From positions 16,881 to 53,879 of the forward strand of contig WELA01011341.1 of assembly GCA_009602735.1 (NCBI GenBank): a stretch of 36,999 nt of DNA, written 5' to 3'. Position numbers and translations under genes: made by a program. The stretch is from Mesotaenium endlicherianum. Its lineage: Eukaryota; Streptophyta; Zygnematophyceae; Zygnematales; Mesotaeniaceae. The notes below the pieces were generated by a model that had not been told where the DNA came from, did not search any database, and saw only the letters and a list, made by a program, of their open reading frames with translations. This document shows, in pieces, positions 1 to 10,205 of this stretch. Every line of letters starts with the position of its first letter. The first letter of the stretch is position 1.

Positions 1-166
1 CGCCCCCCACCCTCCACCCCCTCTTCCCCAGCCCCTCTGCCACTACTTCCTGCAGAAGCGGGGTGGACAGTGTGCAACCTAATGTTCTTGTCACCTCCCA
101 AGCCTCTGGCGGCTGAGATTGTCTCTCTCTGCCAGCTGAGGCTGGACGCCTGCGAGCAGCACTCAC

Positions 167-1245
167 TCTTCCAGAAGTCGTTGTTGAGGGTCACAAAGGC
201 CTCAGCGAGGGCCATAGGCAGCGCCTTCAGCCACGCGTCCTTGTCGCCCCCGGTTGGGAGATGCTTCTCCACGAGGTCCAGAAGGTTCTTCTTGGTGTGC
301 ACCGCGGCTGAAGTTCCGTTGTGCCCGTCAAATACCTGCGGGTATAACGTCCCGCAAGAAGGGGAGACAGGGAGAGAGGGAGGGGGGGCGGGAGGAAGGG
401 CAGAGAGGGAGAGAAAGAGCCGAAAGGGAGGGGGGTTGAAGGGGGAGAGTGAGAAAGGAAGGGAGGGAGAAAGAGGGAGGAAGGGAAGGGCGGTGAGGGA
501 TGGGGGAGGGAGGGCGGTGAGGGAGAGAGAAAAGCACTACATTCCCATGTTGAGTGACTGTCGCCAGAGTGGAATTGTCATTCAAAAGAGGGTAAACTTG
601 TAGAGAGTGCGTCCATTTCATGCACCTGCCAGTTACTAGAAATGATGCTCGTTCATTTGTGGCTGCATTTATGGCGGGTCTGCATTGGGCAAGGTGCGAG
701 GGGCAAGTCGGCAGCCGGCCAGTGCAGAGCACAAGACGAGGTAGGTTGGACCAGAAGCACAAAACGAGCTTGTCAAACTGAAATATTAACTTCGTCAAGA
801 CCTAAGTACGAGAGGCATGCAGGCCACAAGGAGCACCTTCAATGCTGACTGCCAGAATCAACGTGTTGGGTGTACCATATCTGGTACTGCGCGGTATTCA
901 TCTTACAGGCATAGAGTTGGCTGTCATGCTAGAGGCAGGCTGCACTGCAGTGCCCCGTCCAGTTTCAGCGATGAGTGTTCACAAGAACCATCCCAGTTGG
1001 GCTTAACTAGGTGGAGCTGGAGGGGGAGGTCAGCTTACACAAAAGAGGCTGAAGCTCATTTCTCCTCTCCGACACTGTGCCTCAATTAGCGAGAAGTCCT
1101 CCCCCTTTTTCACCTGGGAGGTTTCTTTGTACTTGAGCACTGGGCCAGGACCTGGAGAATACTTTATCTCATAGAGCTCCGTGATGCTTTTCCCGCCCTT
1201 CGTCACCTCCGAGTGTACAGCTATGCTGCTATCGACTGTTGACAT
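167..1245 (-). CDS. PP2C-family protein serine/threonine phosphatase, 5' part (exons 1039-1245 and 167-335; continues off the left edge)
   Basis: Metal-dependent phosphatase of the plant PP2C clade that includes Arabidopsis At1g47380; it would remove phosphate from Ser/Thr with Mn/Mg. Exon 1 (1245 down to 1039, 69 codons) starts MSTVDSS and holds SQVKKGEDFSLI, the conserved N-terminal strand of this clade; it ends TGT before gtaagc. Exon 2 (335 down to 167) follows a cag acceptor, starts VFDGHNG (the metal-binding Asp motif of PP2C) and continues through KKNLLDLVEKHLPTGG and WLKALPMALAEAF; it ends one base into a codon before gtgagt. The junction keeps phase 0. The 703 bp intron contains a long purine tract. 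The rest of the catalytic domain (SGTT, GDSR and the DG motifs) must lie left of base 1; I could not place another exon in 1-166. I chose the start at 1245 because its length matches the clade. A telo-box-like AAACCCTAG lies just upstream. Exon calls are from reading, not from transcripts. Confidence 0.86.
357..535. repeat. Purine-rich (GA/GGGA) low-complexity tract in the PP2C intron
   Basis: About 180 bases made almost wholly of G and A on the plus strand (CT-rich on the PP2C sense strand), with irregular GGGAGA, GAGGGA and AAGGGA units. It lies inside the intron of the PP2C gene and generates spurious long open frames on both strands. Confidence 0.85.
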
Positions 1246-3458
1246 GCTTGCTACCAGAGGTCCTTGATAAACCCTAGAATCTAAGGAGCTGGTGGCCCTA
1301 AGGTGGGGTAGGGAGAGCAACTTTGGCTACTCGGTGCAGATCCTCAACCCCAGAACATTGATAACAGGAACTTAGAAAGAACAACATCAAAGGCAAGGAT
1401 GTCCCTACTGCCGAACAGCAGGGACTGACATGGTCGGGCTGGTTAACCAAATTACTACCACTTCCCTTGCTGTTGCCTAGAGCTATCACCAGCGGATGTT
1501 TGAAATGAATCAGAACCAATAGGTTTTCCAGCTTGCAAACAAACGACTTGTCCGGCCAGTTGAACCAACTGACGCCACTACAGCAGGGAGCCCTAAGGTC
1601 ACCTGGTAGGAAACTTAGACTGCAACAATGAGCAGCTCGCACAGTTGCTCAAGCGGCTTAAAATTCTCTGCAGCAAATATGCGGTGTTGGACATCTGCGT
1701 AGTTTCTCAAGGTGCAAAATCGTGGACTTCATGCTGGCACTTTTATTCTAAAAAGCTACATGTACAACATTTTGGTACTGTATGTCAAGCATGCCACTCC
1801 GAAATTAACGCGTTGCTCCCAGGCACTATTGCGTCAACCGGATTTTCTCTTAAACGGATTCACTATTTCAAGCCGTCGCAAAGACGATCGGTCTCGTCCA
1901 GGCACCATGCATTGCCCCTACTTGCCATAGCACAGATCTTTCCGACCACGCTACCTTTCACTCTTTTTCGTCACTTTGAAGAGTGCAGTCCAGAAGATAT
2001 CAGGGTCTAACAATAATCAGCATCACCCATCAGGATCTAGTCCAATCAAGGCAGTTTAATGTGATGATGATGGCTACCGCGTTTCATGAGTTGGACACGA
2101 TTGCACTATATGAAAAGCCAGATGGTTGCTCAAGGCACCCCTCTCTTATGGTGGAACACAAAATCCACCACTGCCATGATGGCTTCCGATGAGCTTGTGC
2201 TGGCTTGTGACGTTTGCAAACGTCCGTACACGAGGTGGAACTCATTAAATGAAAAGGTTGGCGACTATTATTTCGATTGTTATTCCTTTTCTGTTATACG
2301 TCCTCCTGCCCGTAAACGAGTTCAAGGATAATACATGACATGAGGTTAATTACTAGCGATTAAGGCACAGCAAGCGATGCCTCAATTCATGTGTACATAT
2401 ATATAGAGGCAATTCCTTAAGTCCCCATCGATTTTTTTGGGTACCTAAGAACCTCAGCTGGTCAGGAATGGTCCTGCCTCGCTCCTCGGCAGGCTCTGAC
2501 ATGGGGTACAAAATATGTGGCGATTCGGAGGCTTCAGATTGCTGTAGACTGCTGTAGACAGAAGAGATTTGCTTCACGATGGGTCAATGTTGGGTGAAGC
2601 ATCGATGCTATATAGACATCGTAACTTTCTCCCGGATCGGGGTAGATCTGAATATTTTATGCACCCTGGTTTGATATAGGGCCGATAATCATTATTCATT
2701 CGCTTTGCAGAAGGGTATGTGAATCATAAACCTGTTTAATTTGAAAAGTTCTACAAAAACAATGTAGAAAATTGAAGATGGCGTCACTTTTTGACCCCCC
2801 GCTAAGCATGGCTGGGCATGTAGGCCTGTACTAGGTAGTGCCACTCCACGCTGGGCAATGCTTGGAAGTTGGTGGCAAGCTGGGGCATGATGGGAGCCCA
2901 CTTTAGCCTCGGCGTTTGTCGGCGTTGGCTACAGAGCTCGACCATGCTTGAGCACACTTGCGCACCTCGGACCACCTCGGACTGCCTCGGACCACATCGG
3001 CTGACCTCGACCAGAGCTAGGACTCCGGACTCCAGTGGGCACCATAGCAGCTCGAGAGCACTCCAGGCTGCTCCGGGGTGTTCCTGGGCACTCCGGGGCG
3101 CTCCGAGGCACTCCAGGGCTTGCCGGGGCTGCTCCAGGGCACTCCAGAGTGCTCCAGAGCGCCGCATCTCCGGGGTGCTTCACAGCCACTTGGAGCTGCC
3201 CTTAAAAGAATCCTGGGAGCCACCTTCGAGAACCATGCAAGCTTGAATTTGTGACATATATTGATCACAACACAAACAGCTGTATATATATAATGCAGTA
3301 AAACAGAAAGAGAAGCGCTTATGGTTAGCATAGGCAGGTAGCAAGTTCATCATATCTAATACAATCTCCGCATTGGTTACCTCCAATTCTATGGCAAAGT
3401 ATTCAATCCTATTGCTTCACTTGTGGTTAACACTAGGGTATGTAATGCTCAACCTGAG
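1246..3458. other. Non-genic stretch upstream of the PP2C gene
   Basis: No exon or conserved protein was recognised on either strand; the open frames are short and show no motifs. The part next to 1245 should hold the PP2C 5' UTR and promoter: a CTAGGGTTT (telo-box, 1269-1277 on the complement) lies 24-32 bp upstream of the ATG, and a pyrimidine run followed by AG near 1300 could be a 5' UTR intron acceptor. The decamer array is listed separately. From 3246 to 3458 the sequence is AT-rich and featureless up to the LTR. Confidence 0.5.
2961..3166. repeat. Degenerate 10-bp GC-rich tandem arrays (ACCTCGG-type and CTCCGGGG-type)
   Basis: Two adjacent blocks show a 10-base period. The first, 2961-3010, repeats units such as CGCACCTCGG, ACCACCTCGG, ACTGCCTCGG and ACCACATCGG. 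The second, about 3059-3166, repeats units such as CTCCGGGGTG, CTCCGGGGCG, CTCCGAGGCA and CTCCAGGGCT. Unit identity is imperfect but the spacing is almost constant, with one slip near 3120. Confidence 0.8.
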
Positions 3459-3991
3459 TGTAGTAATATGAGTTAGAATATATCAATGTGATTTTACTTT
3501 AATGTTTTCGAATATTTTTGGAGTGGTATTGTGTGGAGTCAAGTGAGAATAGATACTCTAGTGACTTGGTTCATGTCCTTTGAACCTTCCAAGGTATTTT
3601 TAAAGTTAGAGGAAGGACCTAAAAGAACTCCATGTGGCAAAAGTCAAATGTCATTTTTAGGTCAAAAGGACATGTGCACATTATTCTAGAAAGAGGTGGC
3701 AAGTTTTGGGATGTGTTGGGTGCCAACACATCAACATGCACCTTCCTAGAAATTACTTATGTAGCAAGNGCACCTTCCTAGAAATTACTTATGTCGCAAG
3801 TATATAAACAAGAGCTAGAACATAAAAAGACATTCCAGAGTCACTCTTGTACTTGCCAAATTCCAGAAATATATTAACTTTCAAGAAGCCATCTCTCTTT
3901 CAAGAAGCTACCACTTGTGTTCAAAGATCCTTGTCTTGAATAGATAAAGTATTCTGTTTTACTAAGTACTTTATCTATCTGTTTCACTACA
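3459..3991 (+). repeat. Left LTR of A1
   Basis: Starts TGTAGTAA and ends TCACTACA, followed by the primer binding site, and aligns along its length with the LTR at 9666-10168. It carries TATATAAA at 3801-3808, the probable promoter. Its extra 30 bases or so against the right LTR come from a 31-bp duplication at 3738-3768 and 3770-3800 separated by a single N at 3769, which is probably an assembly join. Confidence 0.93.
3801..3808 (+). promoter_or_regulatory. TATA box in LTR (U3/R boundary)
   Basis: TATATAAA, at the same place in all family A LTRs (9978-9985 in the second, 12671-12678 on the complement in the inverted one). Transcription of genomic RNA would begin about 30 bases downstream. 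Confidence 0.7.
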
Positions 3992-3992
3992 G

Positions 3993-4004
3993 TGGTATCG
4001 GAGC
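3993..4004 (+). promoter_or_regulatory. Primer binding site, initiator tRNA-Met type
   Basis: TGGTATCGGAGC begins two bases after the LTR end. It differs at one base from the usual plant site TGGTATCAGAGC, which pairs with the 3' end of initiator tRNA-Met. The same variant occurs in copy A2 and in unrelated family B. Confidence 0.9.
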
Positions 4005-4028
4005 TAGGCACTTTGGTAGCACAAGAAG

Positions 4029-5309
4029 ATGGCCGATCCTCAAGACCAACAGCAAGCTTTCGAAGGAAGCCCTTCCTCTCCAAGACACCCTCCTCCAGCG
4101 CCGATGGGAGAGCCCACTCAAGAAAATCTGCAACAACAAGAAGCACCACAAGGAGGAGCACACCCTCCTCCAGCGTCGATGGGAGAGCCTACTCAAGGAA
4201 ATCTGCAACAACAAGAAGCACCACAAGGAGGAGCACCGTCAAATCCCGTGGCAGCCGCTATAGCAAAGTTGACCCCACCACAAGGAGTTCCCGCAAATGA
4301 GTGGGCAGCCTTCCTAATGACCGTCCACAACCAAGTGGGCTTGGCCACCTATGAAGCAACCGTGCAAGCGTCAAGAGAAGCTATGGCTGCCATGGTTGCC
4401 CCTATTGCGAGCAATGCTCAAAATCCAGCCCCGGCTCAAGCGCCTCCACAAGAGCCAACGAGAGCAAGGAAACTCATCAAGCCCGGCAAACCCGACACTT
4501 TCAACCCCGGGAAAGGTGCCAACCTGAATTTATGGCTCTACCAAGTGGAGACGTACCTCGCGTTCCTTGAAGTACCCGAGGAGGACTACGTTCCCTTTGC
4601 CGTTACCTTACTTAGAGGAGCAGCAACATCATGGTGGCGTAACTATCAAGCGGCTATATATCAAGCTATGGCGCACCCCATGCTCGGCCAAGAGCCCCCA
4701 CCATCATATGCAAGATGGGCAGATTTTCGTGAGGCCCTCAAGAAGCAATTCATGCCCATCAATGCGGAGAAGATTGCCCGAGGAAAGCTCCACCATCTCA
4801 AGCAAACGACGTCCGTTCAAGAGTATACATCCAGATTTCACGCCCTCACTCTTGAGATCCCCAACATGTCTCTCGAGGAGAAGATTGACCGTTACATCTT
4901 TGGCCTCAAACCCAAGGTGGCAAAGGAAGTGGAGTTACGCGACTTGACGGACTTCTCAAAGATCATTGAAGTGGCCCAAAAGGTGGATACCTTGGATTTC
5001 AAGCACTCCGTGCCTTCATCTTCACGGGTACCGACGACGCGGGTGTACGCAGCCCCTTCCACATCCGAATCTGGACCCACACCCATGGAAATCGGAGTTA
5101 TTAAAAGGGACCCCGCGGCTGCCCGGAAGAGTGGAAGACCCTCCAATGACACTTATGATGCAAGAAACCAGCAAGGAGTGAAAGCAAGACTCTCCCCGGC
5201 TGAAAAAGAAGCTCTCATGACGGCTGGACTATGCTTCTATTGCAAGGAAAAGGGCCATCGTGCACTTTCATGCCCCAAAAAGTTGTCAAAAAACGGACAG
5301 CGCCGGTAG
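4029..5309 (+). CDS. gag: A1 Gag polyprotein (426 aa)
   Basis: Structural protein that forms the virus-like particle around element RNA. The N-terminus (about residues 1-75) is Pro/Gln-rich with two 25-residue tandem repeats encoded by 75-bp units (4089-4163, 4164-4238). The middle has the retrotransposon gag fold: [57 protein letters not shown] zinc knuckle, [14 protein letters not shown], lies near the C-terminus and should bind RNA. The ATG follows the primer binding site by 24 bases. The frame ends at TAG 5307-5309, inside a hairpin just after a slippery heptamer, so some ribosomes should pass into pol. Confidence 0.94.
   Translation: MADPQDQQQAFEGSPSSPRHPPPAPMGEPTQENLQQQEAPQGGAHPPPASMGEPTQGNLQQQEAPQGGAPSNPVAAAIAKLTPPQGVPANEWAAFLMTVHNQVGLATYEATVQASREAMAAMVAPIASNAQNPAPAQAPPQEPTRARKLIKPGKPDTFNPGKGANLNLWLYQVETYLAFLEVPEEDYVPFAVTLLRGAATSWWRNYQAAIYQAMAHPMLGQEPPPSYARWADFREALKKQFMPINAEKIARGKLHHLKQTTSVQEYTSRFHALTLEIPNMSLEEKIDRYIFGLKPKVAKEVELRDLTDFSKIIEVAQKVDTLDFKHSVPSSSRVPTTRVYAAPSTSESGPTPMEIGVIKRDPAAARKSGRPSNDTYDARNQQGVKARLSPAEKEALMTAGLCFYCKEKGHRALSCPKKLSKNGQRR
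4089..4238 (+). repeat. Two tandem 75-bp repeats in gag
   Basis: Units 4089-4163 and 4164-4238 differ at only a few bases and encode [20 protein letters not shown] peptides. Copy A2 has only about one unit, so the duplication varies between copies. Confidence 0.9.
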
Positions 5310-8300
5310 GCCAGGAGCCTACCACCCCAAGACCCACTTCACGAGAAGGCAACACGCCAAGTGAGGTGGAGACCCCCGTTGAAGACGACGTTCCAGCCCC
5401 AATGAGTTTGAGAGGTTACCTTGGAGGAGAGAAGGTCCACATCTTGGTGGATAGCGGAGCTCAAGGCAACTTCATTGCTGCAGATTTTGCCACCAAGCAC
5501 GGTATTACTATGCGAACTCTTGACCACGACGAGGAGATTATGATGCCCGATGGATTCTCCTATACTACCCCTTCCAAGAAGACGTACCCCTTGGCACTCT
5601 CTATCAAGTCCTTCAAGGATAGAGTAGTGTTCTCCCCCATGCAATTGGGCAAGTACGACGTCATCCTAGGGACGCCTTGGTTGACCAAGCACAACCCCCA
5701 AGTTGATTGGAGGACCGGTACTATCAAGATCAAGAATGACATCACTTCAAGAATCTGTATTTTGCGCGCAATCCAGAATATCCAGACCCAAGACATCCAG
5801 AAGCCGGCACACGAGATACTATTGTCCGCCCTCCAACTCAAGAGACTTGTGAGGAAGGGACACGAGCTTCTTTTGGCCTTGATCACGCCAAAAGACATCA
5901 AGAAAGACATCGAGAGTCAAGAAGGCAGCCCCGTTCCCAAGGAGATACAAGAAGTCTTTGAGGACTACAAAGAAGTGTTCTCCCCGGAATTGCCCAAGGG
6001 CCTACCCCCCAAAAGATTCGTAGACCACAAGATAGAGTTGGAGCCCGGAAGCAAGCCCATCTCTCGGCCTACGTTCAAAATGTCATACACGGAGCTAGAC
6101 GAAGTCAAGAAGCAAATCAAGGAGCTACTGGAGCATGGCTTCATTCGACCTAGCAAGTCGCCATTTGGAGCCCCGGTGCTATTTGTCAAGAAGAAAGATG
6201 GTACCTTGAGGATGTGTGTGGACTATCGCGCCCTCAACAAGATCACCATCAAGAATCGATACCCGCTGCCGCGCATGGATGAGCTCATGGACCGGCTGGT
6301 TGGAGCCAAGTACTTCACGAAGATTGACTTACGGAGCGGCTACCACCAGATTCGCATCGCAGAACCGGACATAGAGAAGACGGCATTCAGGACAAGATAT
6401 GGACATTTTGAGTTCATGGTCCTGCCATTTGGACTCACCAACGCGCCAGCAACTTTCATGACTATGATGAACACCATATTTCAGCCCATGTTGGACAGAT
6501 TTGTGGTGGTATTCATCGATGACATCCTTATCTACAGCAAGACCCTTGAAGAGCATGCGAGACACTTGAAAGAAGTCCTTGAAGTATTGAAGCAAAACAA
6601 GCTGTTTGCGAAGGAGTCAAAATGCGAGTTTGCCAAACAAGAAGTGGAGTTCCTAGGTCTCCACGTGACTGCTGATGGCATCAAGATAGACCCCAAGAAG
6701 ACCACGGTGGTGGAGGAATGGCCAACCCCCACGACCAAGAAAGAACTCCAGTCATTCTTGGGATTTGCCAATTGGTACAGAAAATTCATCCAAGGCTTCT
6801 CGCACATAGCAGCCCCCCTGACAGATCTACTCAAGAAGGACAGGCTATATACATGGACCGAGAAAGAGGAAGAGGCATTTCAAGAGTTAAAGCGAAGATT
6901 GACCACATCCCCGGTGCTCACACTCCCAAGTCCAAACCCAGATTGGCCCTTCCACGTCATCACCGATGCATCTTCCTATGCAATAGGAGCAATCCTGCTT
7001 CAAGACCAAGGCAAGGGACTGCAGCCCATCGCCTACGAGTCAAGGAAGCTAAATCCAGCCGAGCAAAATTATACAACCACGGAGCGAGAGGCATTGGCGA
7101 TTGTACATGCCTTGAAGGTTTGGCGCTGCTACGTTGAAGGACGCAAAGTACTGGTCACCACGGACCACGAGGCGTTAAAGCACCTCCAAACGCAGCCGTA
7201 TCTCTCAAGGAGACAAGCAAGATGGAGCGGATACTTGCAACAATACAACATCACGATTCAGTACCAGCCCGGCAAGACAAACCCGGCTGACCCCCTCTCA
7301 AGACTGCAATTAAATGCAGTGATGGTATCCCTGAAGACAGATCTGGAAGCTCGATTTTCAGCCGCCTATGAAAGAGACCCTTACTACAAGAACGGAGAAG
7401 CAGCCTTGGACCCATGCAAGAAGCAAGAAGGCAATTATTGGGTGAGGCAAGATACGGGCCAGAGATGTGTTCCTAATGACTTAGACCTCCGGCTCTTGCT
7501 TCTACGAGAAGCACACGACAACCCTCTTGGAGGACACTTTGGAATCCTAAGGACCACGGGCGTTCTAGCTAGGACTTATTGTTGGCCAGGCATGTCTAAG
7601 CAAGTCAAGGAGTACTGCAGGAGCTGTGACACATGCCAAAGAATCAAGCCATCATCGCAAAAGGCGGGAGGACTCCTCCAACCACTACCAATCCCCGAAA
7701 GACAATGGACGGACATCTCAATGGACCTTATCGTGGACTTGCCCGTGACACCTCGAGGCCATAATGCAATACTCACGGTGGTGGACAGACTTACCAAGAT
7801 GGCTCATTTTATTCCCACGACGACTAAGGCTACAGCACCACAACTTGCAAGACTCATCTTTGACAACATCTTCCGACTCCATGGACTACCATCAAGAATT
7901 GTGTCAGATAGAGATCCAAGATTCACAAGCCATTTCTGGAAAAATCTCTTCAAGAACTTGGGTACATCGCTGGATATGTCTACTGCCTACCACCCACAAT
8001 CAGATGGGCAAACCGAGCGTATGAATCGTACCCTAAAGACCTCTCTAAAGGCCTACGTGTCTACCCTCGAGCAAGACTGGGACATGTACTTGACCCCCCT
8101 CGAGTTTGCCTACAACAACACTACGCAGGCCTCTACCCAAGAGTCCCCATTCTTCCTCAACTATGGCTTCCATCCGACCACGCCACTGAGCTTCACGGCT
8201 GGCCATGATGAAGTACCTGCAGCCACAGATTTTATGGAGACATTAGAAGCAGCCCTTACAGCAGCGAAGAAAGCTCTACAACACGCGCAAGATGCTCAAG

Positions 8301-8896
8301 CAAGAGTGGCGAACAGATCCAGAAGAGAAATTACGTACAGAGTGGGTGACAACGTGTTACTATCATCCAAGAACATTTCCCTGAACAACAGGCCTGCCGG
8401 CAGCAAGTTCTCTCCCAAGTATTTGGGACCCTTCAAGATTATCCAGCAAGTCAACCCCGTTGCTTTCAAGCTAGAACTTCCCCAGACTATGCACATCGAC
8501 CCCGTATTCCACGCTTCCCTCTTCAAGCCATATGTGCAACCCGACAACAAGTTCCCAGGACGTGTGACAACCCCACCAGCCCCAACAATAGTGGATGATC
8601 ATTTGGAGTACGAAGTGGAAGACATAGTGGCTATGAGAAATTTCAGGAGACAGCAGCAATACTTGATCAAGTGGAAAGGATATCCAGATTCGGAGAATAG
8701 TTGGGTGGCGGCGCACTACCTTGACAAAGTTCAGAGAAAGTTGAAGCGCTTCCATGCCGCCAACCCCCATCTTGGACCAGCCCCAAGTCTCTCTACTAGA
8801 AGCCCGAAGACTTCAGGGAGGCAGCCTGCCACCATCAAGAAGCAGCAGAAGACCCCTTGGAGGCAGCCTGCAAGAACAAGAAAGAGGAAAAATTGA
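5231..8896 (+). CDS. pol: A1 Pol polyprotein: protease, RT, RNase H, integrase, chromodomain
   Basis: Open for 1221 codons in the -1 frame of gag; no start codon of its own is needed because it should be entered by frameshift at 5288. Domains in order: aspartic protease with [10 protein letters not shown] (about residues 72-81); reverse transcriptase with [22 protein letters not shown] and active-site FIDDIL (about 427); RNase H with [12 protein letters not shown] (about 575) and TDHEAL; integrase with an HHCC zinc finger (about 760-795), catalytic Asp in MDLIVDLP, Asp in VSDRDPRF and Glu in DGQTERMNR; then an integrase C-terminal module and a chromodomain ([22 protein letters not shown], about 1126-1165). 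The chromodomain would direct insertion to modified histones. A basic tail with two GRQPA/WRQPA repeats ends the protein. No breaks are visible, so the protein could be active. Confidence 0.95.
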   Translation: MLLLQGKGPSCTFMPQKVVKKRTAPVGQEPTTPRPTSREGNTPSEVETPVEDDVPAPMSLRGYLGGEKVHILVDSGAQGNFIAADFATKHGITMRTLDHDEEIMMPDGFSYTTPSKKTYPLALSIKSFKDRVVFSPMQLGKYDVILGTPWLTKHNPQVDWRTGTIKIKNDITSRICILRAIQNIQTQDIQKPAHEILLSALQLKRLVRKGHELLLALITPKDIKKDIESQEGSPVPKEIQEVFEDYKEVFSPELPKGLPPKRFVDHKIELEPGSKPISRPTFKMSYTELDEVKKQIKELLEHGFIRPSKSPFGAPVLFVKKKDGTLRMCVDYRALNKITIKNRYPLPRMDELMDRLVGAKYFTKIDLRSGYHQIRIAEPDIEKTAFRTRYGHFEFMVLPFGLTNAPATFMTMMNTIFQPMLDRFVVVFIDDILIYSKTLEEHARHLKEVLEVLKQNKLFAKESKCEFAKQEVEFLGLHVTADGIKIDPKKTTVVEEWPTPTTKKELQSFLGFANWYRKFIQGFSHIAAPLTDLLKKDRLYTWTEKEEEAFQELKRRLTTSPVLTLPSPNPDWPFHVITDASSYAIGAILLQDQGKGLQPIAYESRKLNPAEQNYTTTEREALAIVHALKVWRCYVEGRKVLVTTDHEALKHLQTQPYLSRRQARWSGYLQQYNITIQYQPGKTNPADPLSRLQLNAVMVSLKTDLEARFSAAYERDPYYKNGEAALDPCKKQEGNYWVRQDTGQRCVPNDLDLRLLLLREAHDNPLGGHFGILRTTGVLARTYCWPGMSKQVKEYCRSCDTCQRIKPSSQKAGGLLQPLPIPERQWTDISMDLIVDLPVTPRGHNAILTVVDRLTKMAHFIPTTTKATAPQLARLIFDNIFRLHGLPSRIVSDRDPRFTSHFWKNLFKNLGTSLDMSTAYHPQSDGQTERMNRTLKTSLKAYVSTLEQDWDMYLTPLEFAYNNTTQASTQESPFFLNYGFHPTTPLSFTAGHDEVPAATDFMETLEAALTAAKKALQHAQDAQARVANRSRREITYRVGDNVLLSSKNISLNNRPAGSKFSPKYLGPFKIIQQVNPVAFKLELPQTMHIDPVFHASLFKPYVQPDNKFPGRVTTPPAPTIVDDHLEYEVEDIVAMRNFRRQQQYLIKWKGYPDSENSWVAAHYLDKVQRKLKRFHAANPHLGPAPSLSTRSPKTSGRQPATIKKQQKTPWRQPARTRKRKN
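5288..5323 (+). promoter_or_regulatory. Programmed -1 ribosomal frameshift signal between gag and pol
   Basis: The heptamer AAAAAAC (5288-5294) sits in the gag frame as A AAA AAC, the canonical X XXY YYZ slippery site. After a 10-base spacer comes a perfect hairpin: arm GGTAGGC (5305-5311), loop CAGGA, arm GCCTACC (5317-5323). The gag stop codon lies inside the 5' arm. A slip of -1 here leads exactly into the pol frame, which overlaps gag from 5231 to 5309. Site and structure are seen directly; activity is inferred. Confidence 0.82.
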
Positions 8897-9521
8897 CATT
8901 AGACACTCTTCTCTTCTCGCAGTTTCTGGACAGAAAACTAAAACTGCTACTGGTAATAGGTCTCTGCATAATAAATTCTGAAAATTTACCTGGCTGTAGT
9001 CCATGAGTAGCCGGTCATTTAGAGTCCAAGTTTGCTCAATTTGGAGCACTGGTGAGAGAGATATGATGCTCTAAGTAGAAGGGGGTCAGGCTGCTGGCAT
9101 TGTTAGGACAGAATATGCCTTCTGACATTGTGCCTTCCCCTGAACTTGGAATGCTCTGAAACTCAAGACTCTGGTAGAACATCTTACAGCGCCCAGTTTG
9201 AGACTTAGTTTGCAGAATTTGGAGAAGTATAGAAGGACTTATGATTTTCAGAAGTTTCTGCACAGATTTGGAGGAGTGCCTACTCTCTCAGCTCTCAACG
9301 ACACTCCAGAAATGAAAATGCTCTCAAATTTGGTGACCCGGTAGAGTTCTTCGACGCAGTCCGCCTGGCACTCGAATTTTCAGATTTGGAGCAGTTCCGT
9401 GGCCGCTATGAATTGTTGAGTTCGTGGCAGATTCTGGGCCAACTTGTACAATTTTCTTTATCATTAAGGAGTAGGCTAGCCAATAAGGTCACACCACCTA
9501 CGACCTTGCCTAGTCTACCTT

Positions 9522-9650
9522 ACATGTGTAGCACCTGACTTGGCGCCTTTGACTCGTCCTCTTCACATGTGTGGCATCTGACTTGAAACTGTTGACTAGT
9601 TTGCTGCACATGTGTAAGACCTAACTTGACGCGCCGAGACGTCGCTTTTT
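9522..9650 (+). repeat. Three 43-bp imperfect tandem repeats upstream of the polypurine tract
   Basis: Each unit starts ACATGTGT (9522, 9565, 9608; exact 43-base spacing) followed by a variant of CACCTGACTTGGCGC. The same three-unit arrangement is recognisable on the complement in A3 at about 13010-13140. Confidence 0.85.
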
Positions 9651-9655
9651 CTATC

Positions 9656-9665
9656 AGGGGGGTGA
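9656..9665 (+). promoter_or_regulatory. Polypurine tract
   Basis: AGGGGGGTGA directly before the LTR start TGTAGTGA, with a T-rich run just upstream. It would prime plus-strand DNA synthesis. The complement of a similar tract follows the inverted LTR at 12991. Confidence 0.85.
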
Positions 9666-10168
9666 TGTAGTGATTTGAGTTATTATATATTAGTATGCAT
9701 ATATTTTAATGTTTTCAAATATATTTGGAGTAGTATTGTGTGGAGTCAAGTGTGAATAGGTACTCTAGTAACTTGGTTCATGTCCTTTGAACCTTCCAAG
9801 GCATTTTCGAAGTTAGAGGAAAGACCTAGAAGAACTCCATGTGGCAAAAGTCAAATGTGCCATTTTTAGGTCAAAAGGACATGTGTACATTATTCTAGAA
9901 AGAGGTGGCAAGTTTTGGGATGTGTTGGGTGCCAACACATCAACATACACCTTCCTAGAAATTACTTATGTAGCAAGTATATAAACAAGAGCTAGAACAT
10001 AGAAAGACATTCCAGAATCACTCTTGTACTTGCCAAAATATAGAAATATATTAACTTTCAAGAAACCATCTCTCTTTCAAGAAGCTATCACTTGTGTTCG
10101 AAGATCCTTGTCTTGAATAGATAAACTATTACGTTTTACTAAGTACTTTATCTATCTGTTTCACTACA
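9666..10168 (+). repeat. Right LTR of A1, shared as left LTR of A2
   Basis: 503 bp, starts TGTAGTGA and ends TCACTACA. A second primer binding site starts two bases later, so this LTR serves two internal regions. TATA box at 9978-9985. Confidence 0.94.
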
Positions 10169-10169
10169 G

Positions 10170-10181
10170 TGGTATCGGAGC
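10170..10181 (+). promoter_or_regulatory. Primer binding site of A2
   Basis: TGGTATCGGAGC, identical to the A1 site and equally placed after the LTR end. Confidence 0.88.
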
Positions 10182-10205
10182 TCTGCACTTTGGTAGCACA
10201 AGAAG

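Larger units (their letters stand above)
8897..9665 (+). other. A1 3' untranslated region
   Basis: About 770 bases between the pol stop and the right LTR, without coding sequence. It contains three 43-bp tandem units at 9522-9650 and ends in the polypurine tract. The same region is present in inverted copy A3 (about 12991-13761), so it belongs to the family. Confidence 0.8.
3459..10168 (+). mobile_element. Ty3/gypsy chromovirus A1, full length with LTRs
   Basis: Complete LTR retrotransposon: LTR 3459-3991, primer binding site, gag, pol (protease, reverse transcriptase, RNase H, integrase, chromodomain), a 3' untranslated region, polypurine tract, LTR 9666-10168. Domain order with integrase after RNase H is diagnostic of Ty3/gypsy, and the C-terminal chromodomain of chromoviruses. 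Both ORFs are intact. The right LTR is followed directly by another primer binding site and gag (copy A2), so A1 and A2 share that LTR and no target-site duplication can be read on the right; the left flank is CTGAG. The two LTRs differ at many positions, roughly a tenth by eye, which is odd for an element with intact ORFs. Confidence 0.95.

Noticed and set aside
328..798. 156-codon minus-strand open frame, and overlapping plus-strand frames at 70-603
   Set aside because: They run through the purine tract and overlap the PP2C exon in a different frame; composition (Pro/Ser/Leu or Gly/Arg/Glu repeats) is that of low-complexity DNA.
1298..1642. 114-codon minus-strand frame upstream of PP2C
   Set aside because: No motif, no similarity that I recognise, and no splice signals that would join it in phase to the PP2C start.
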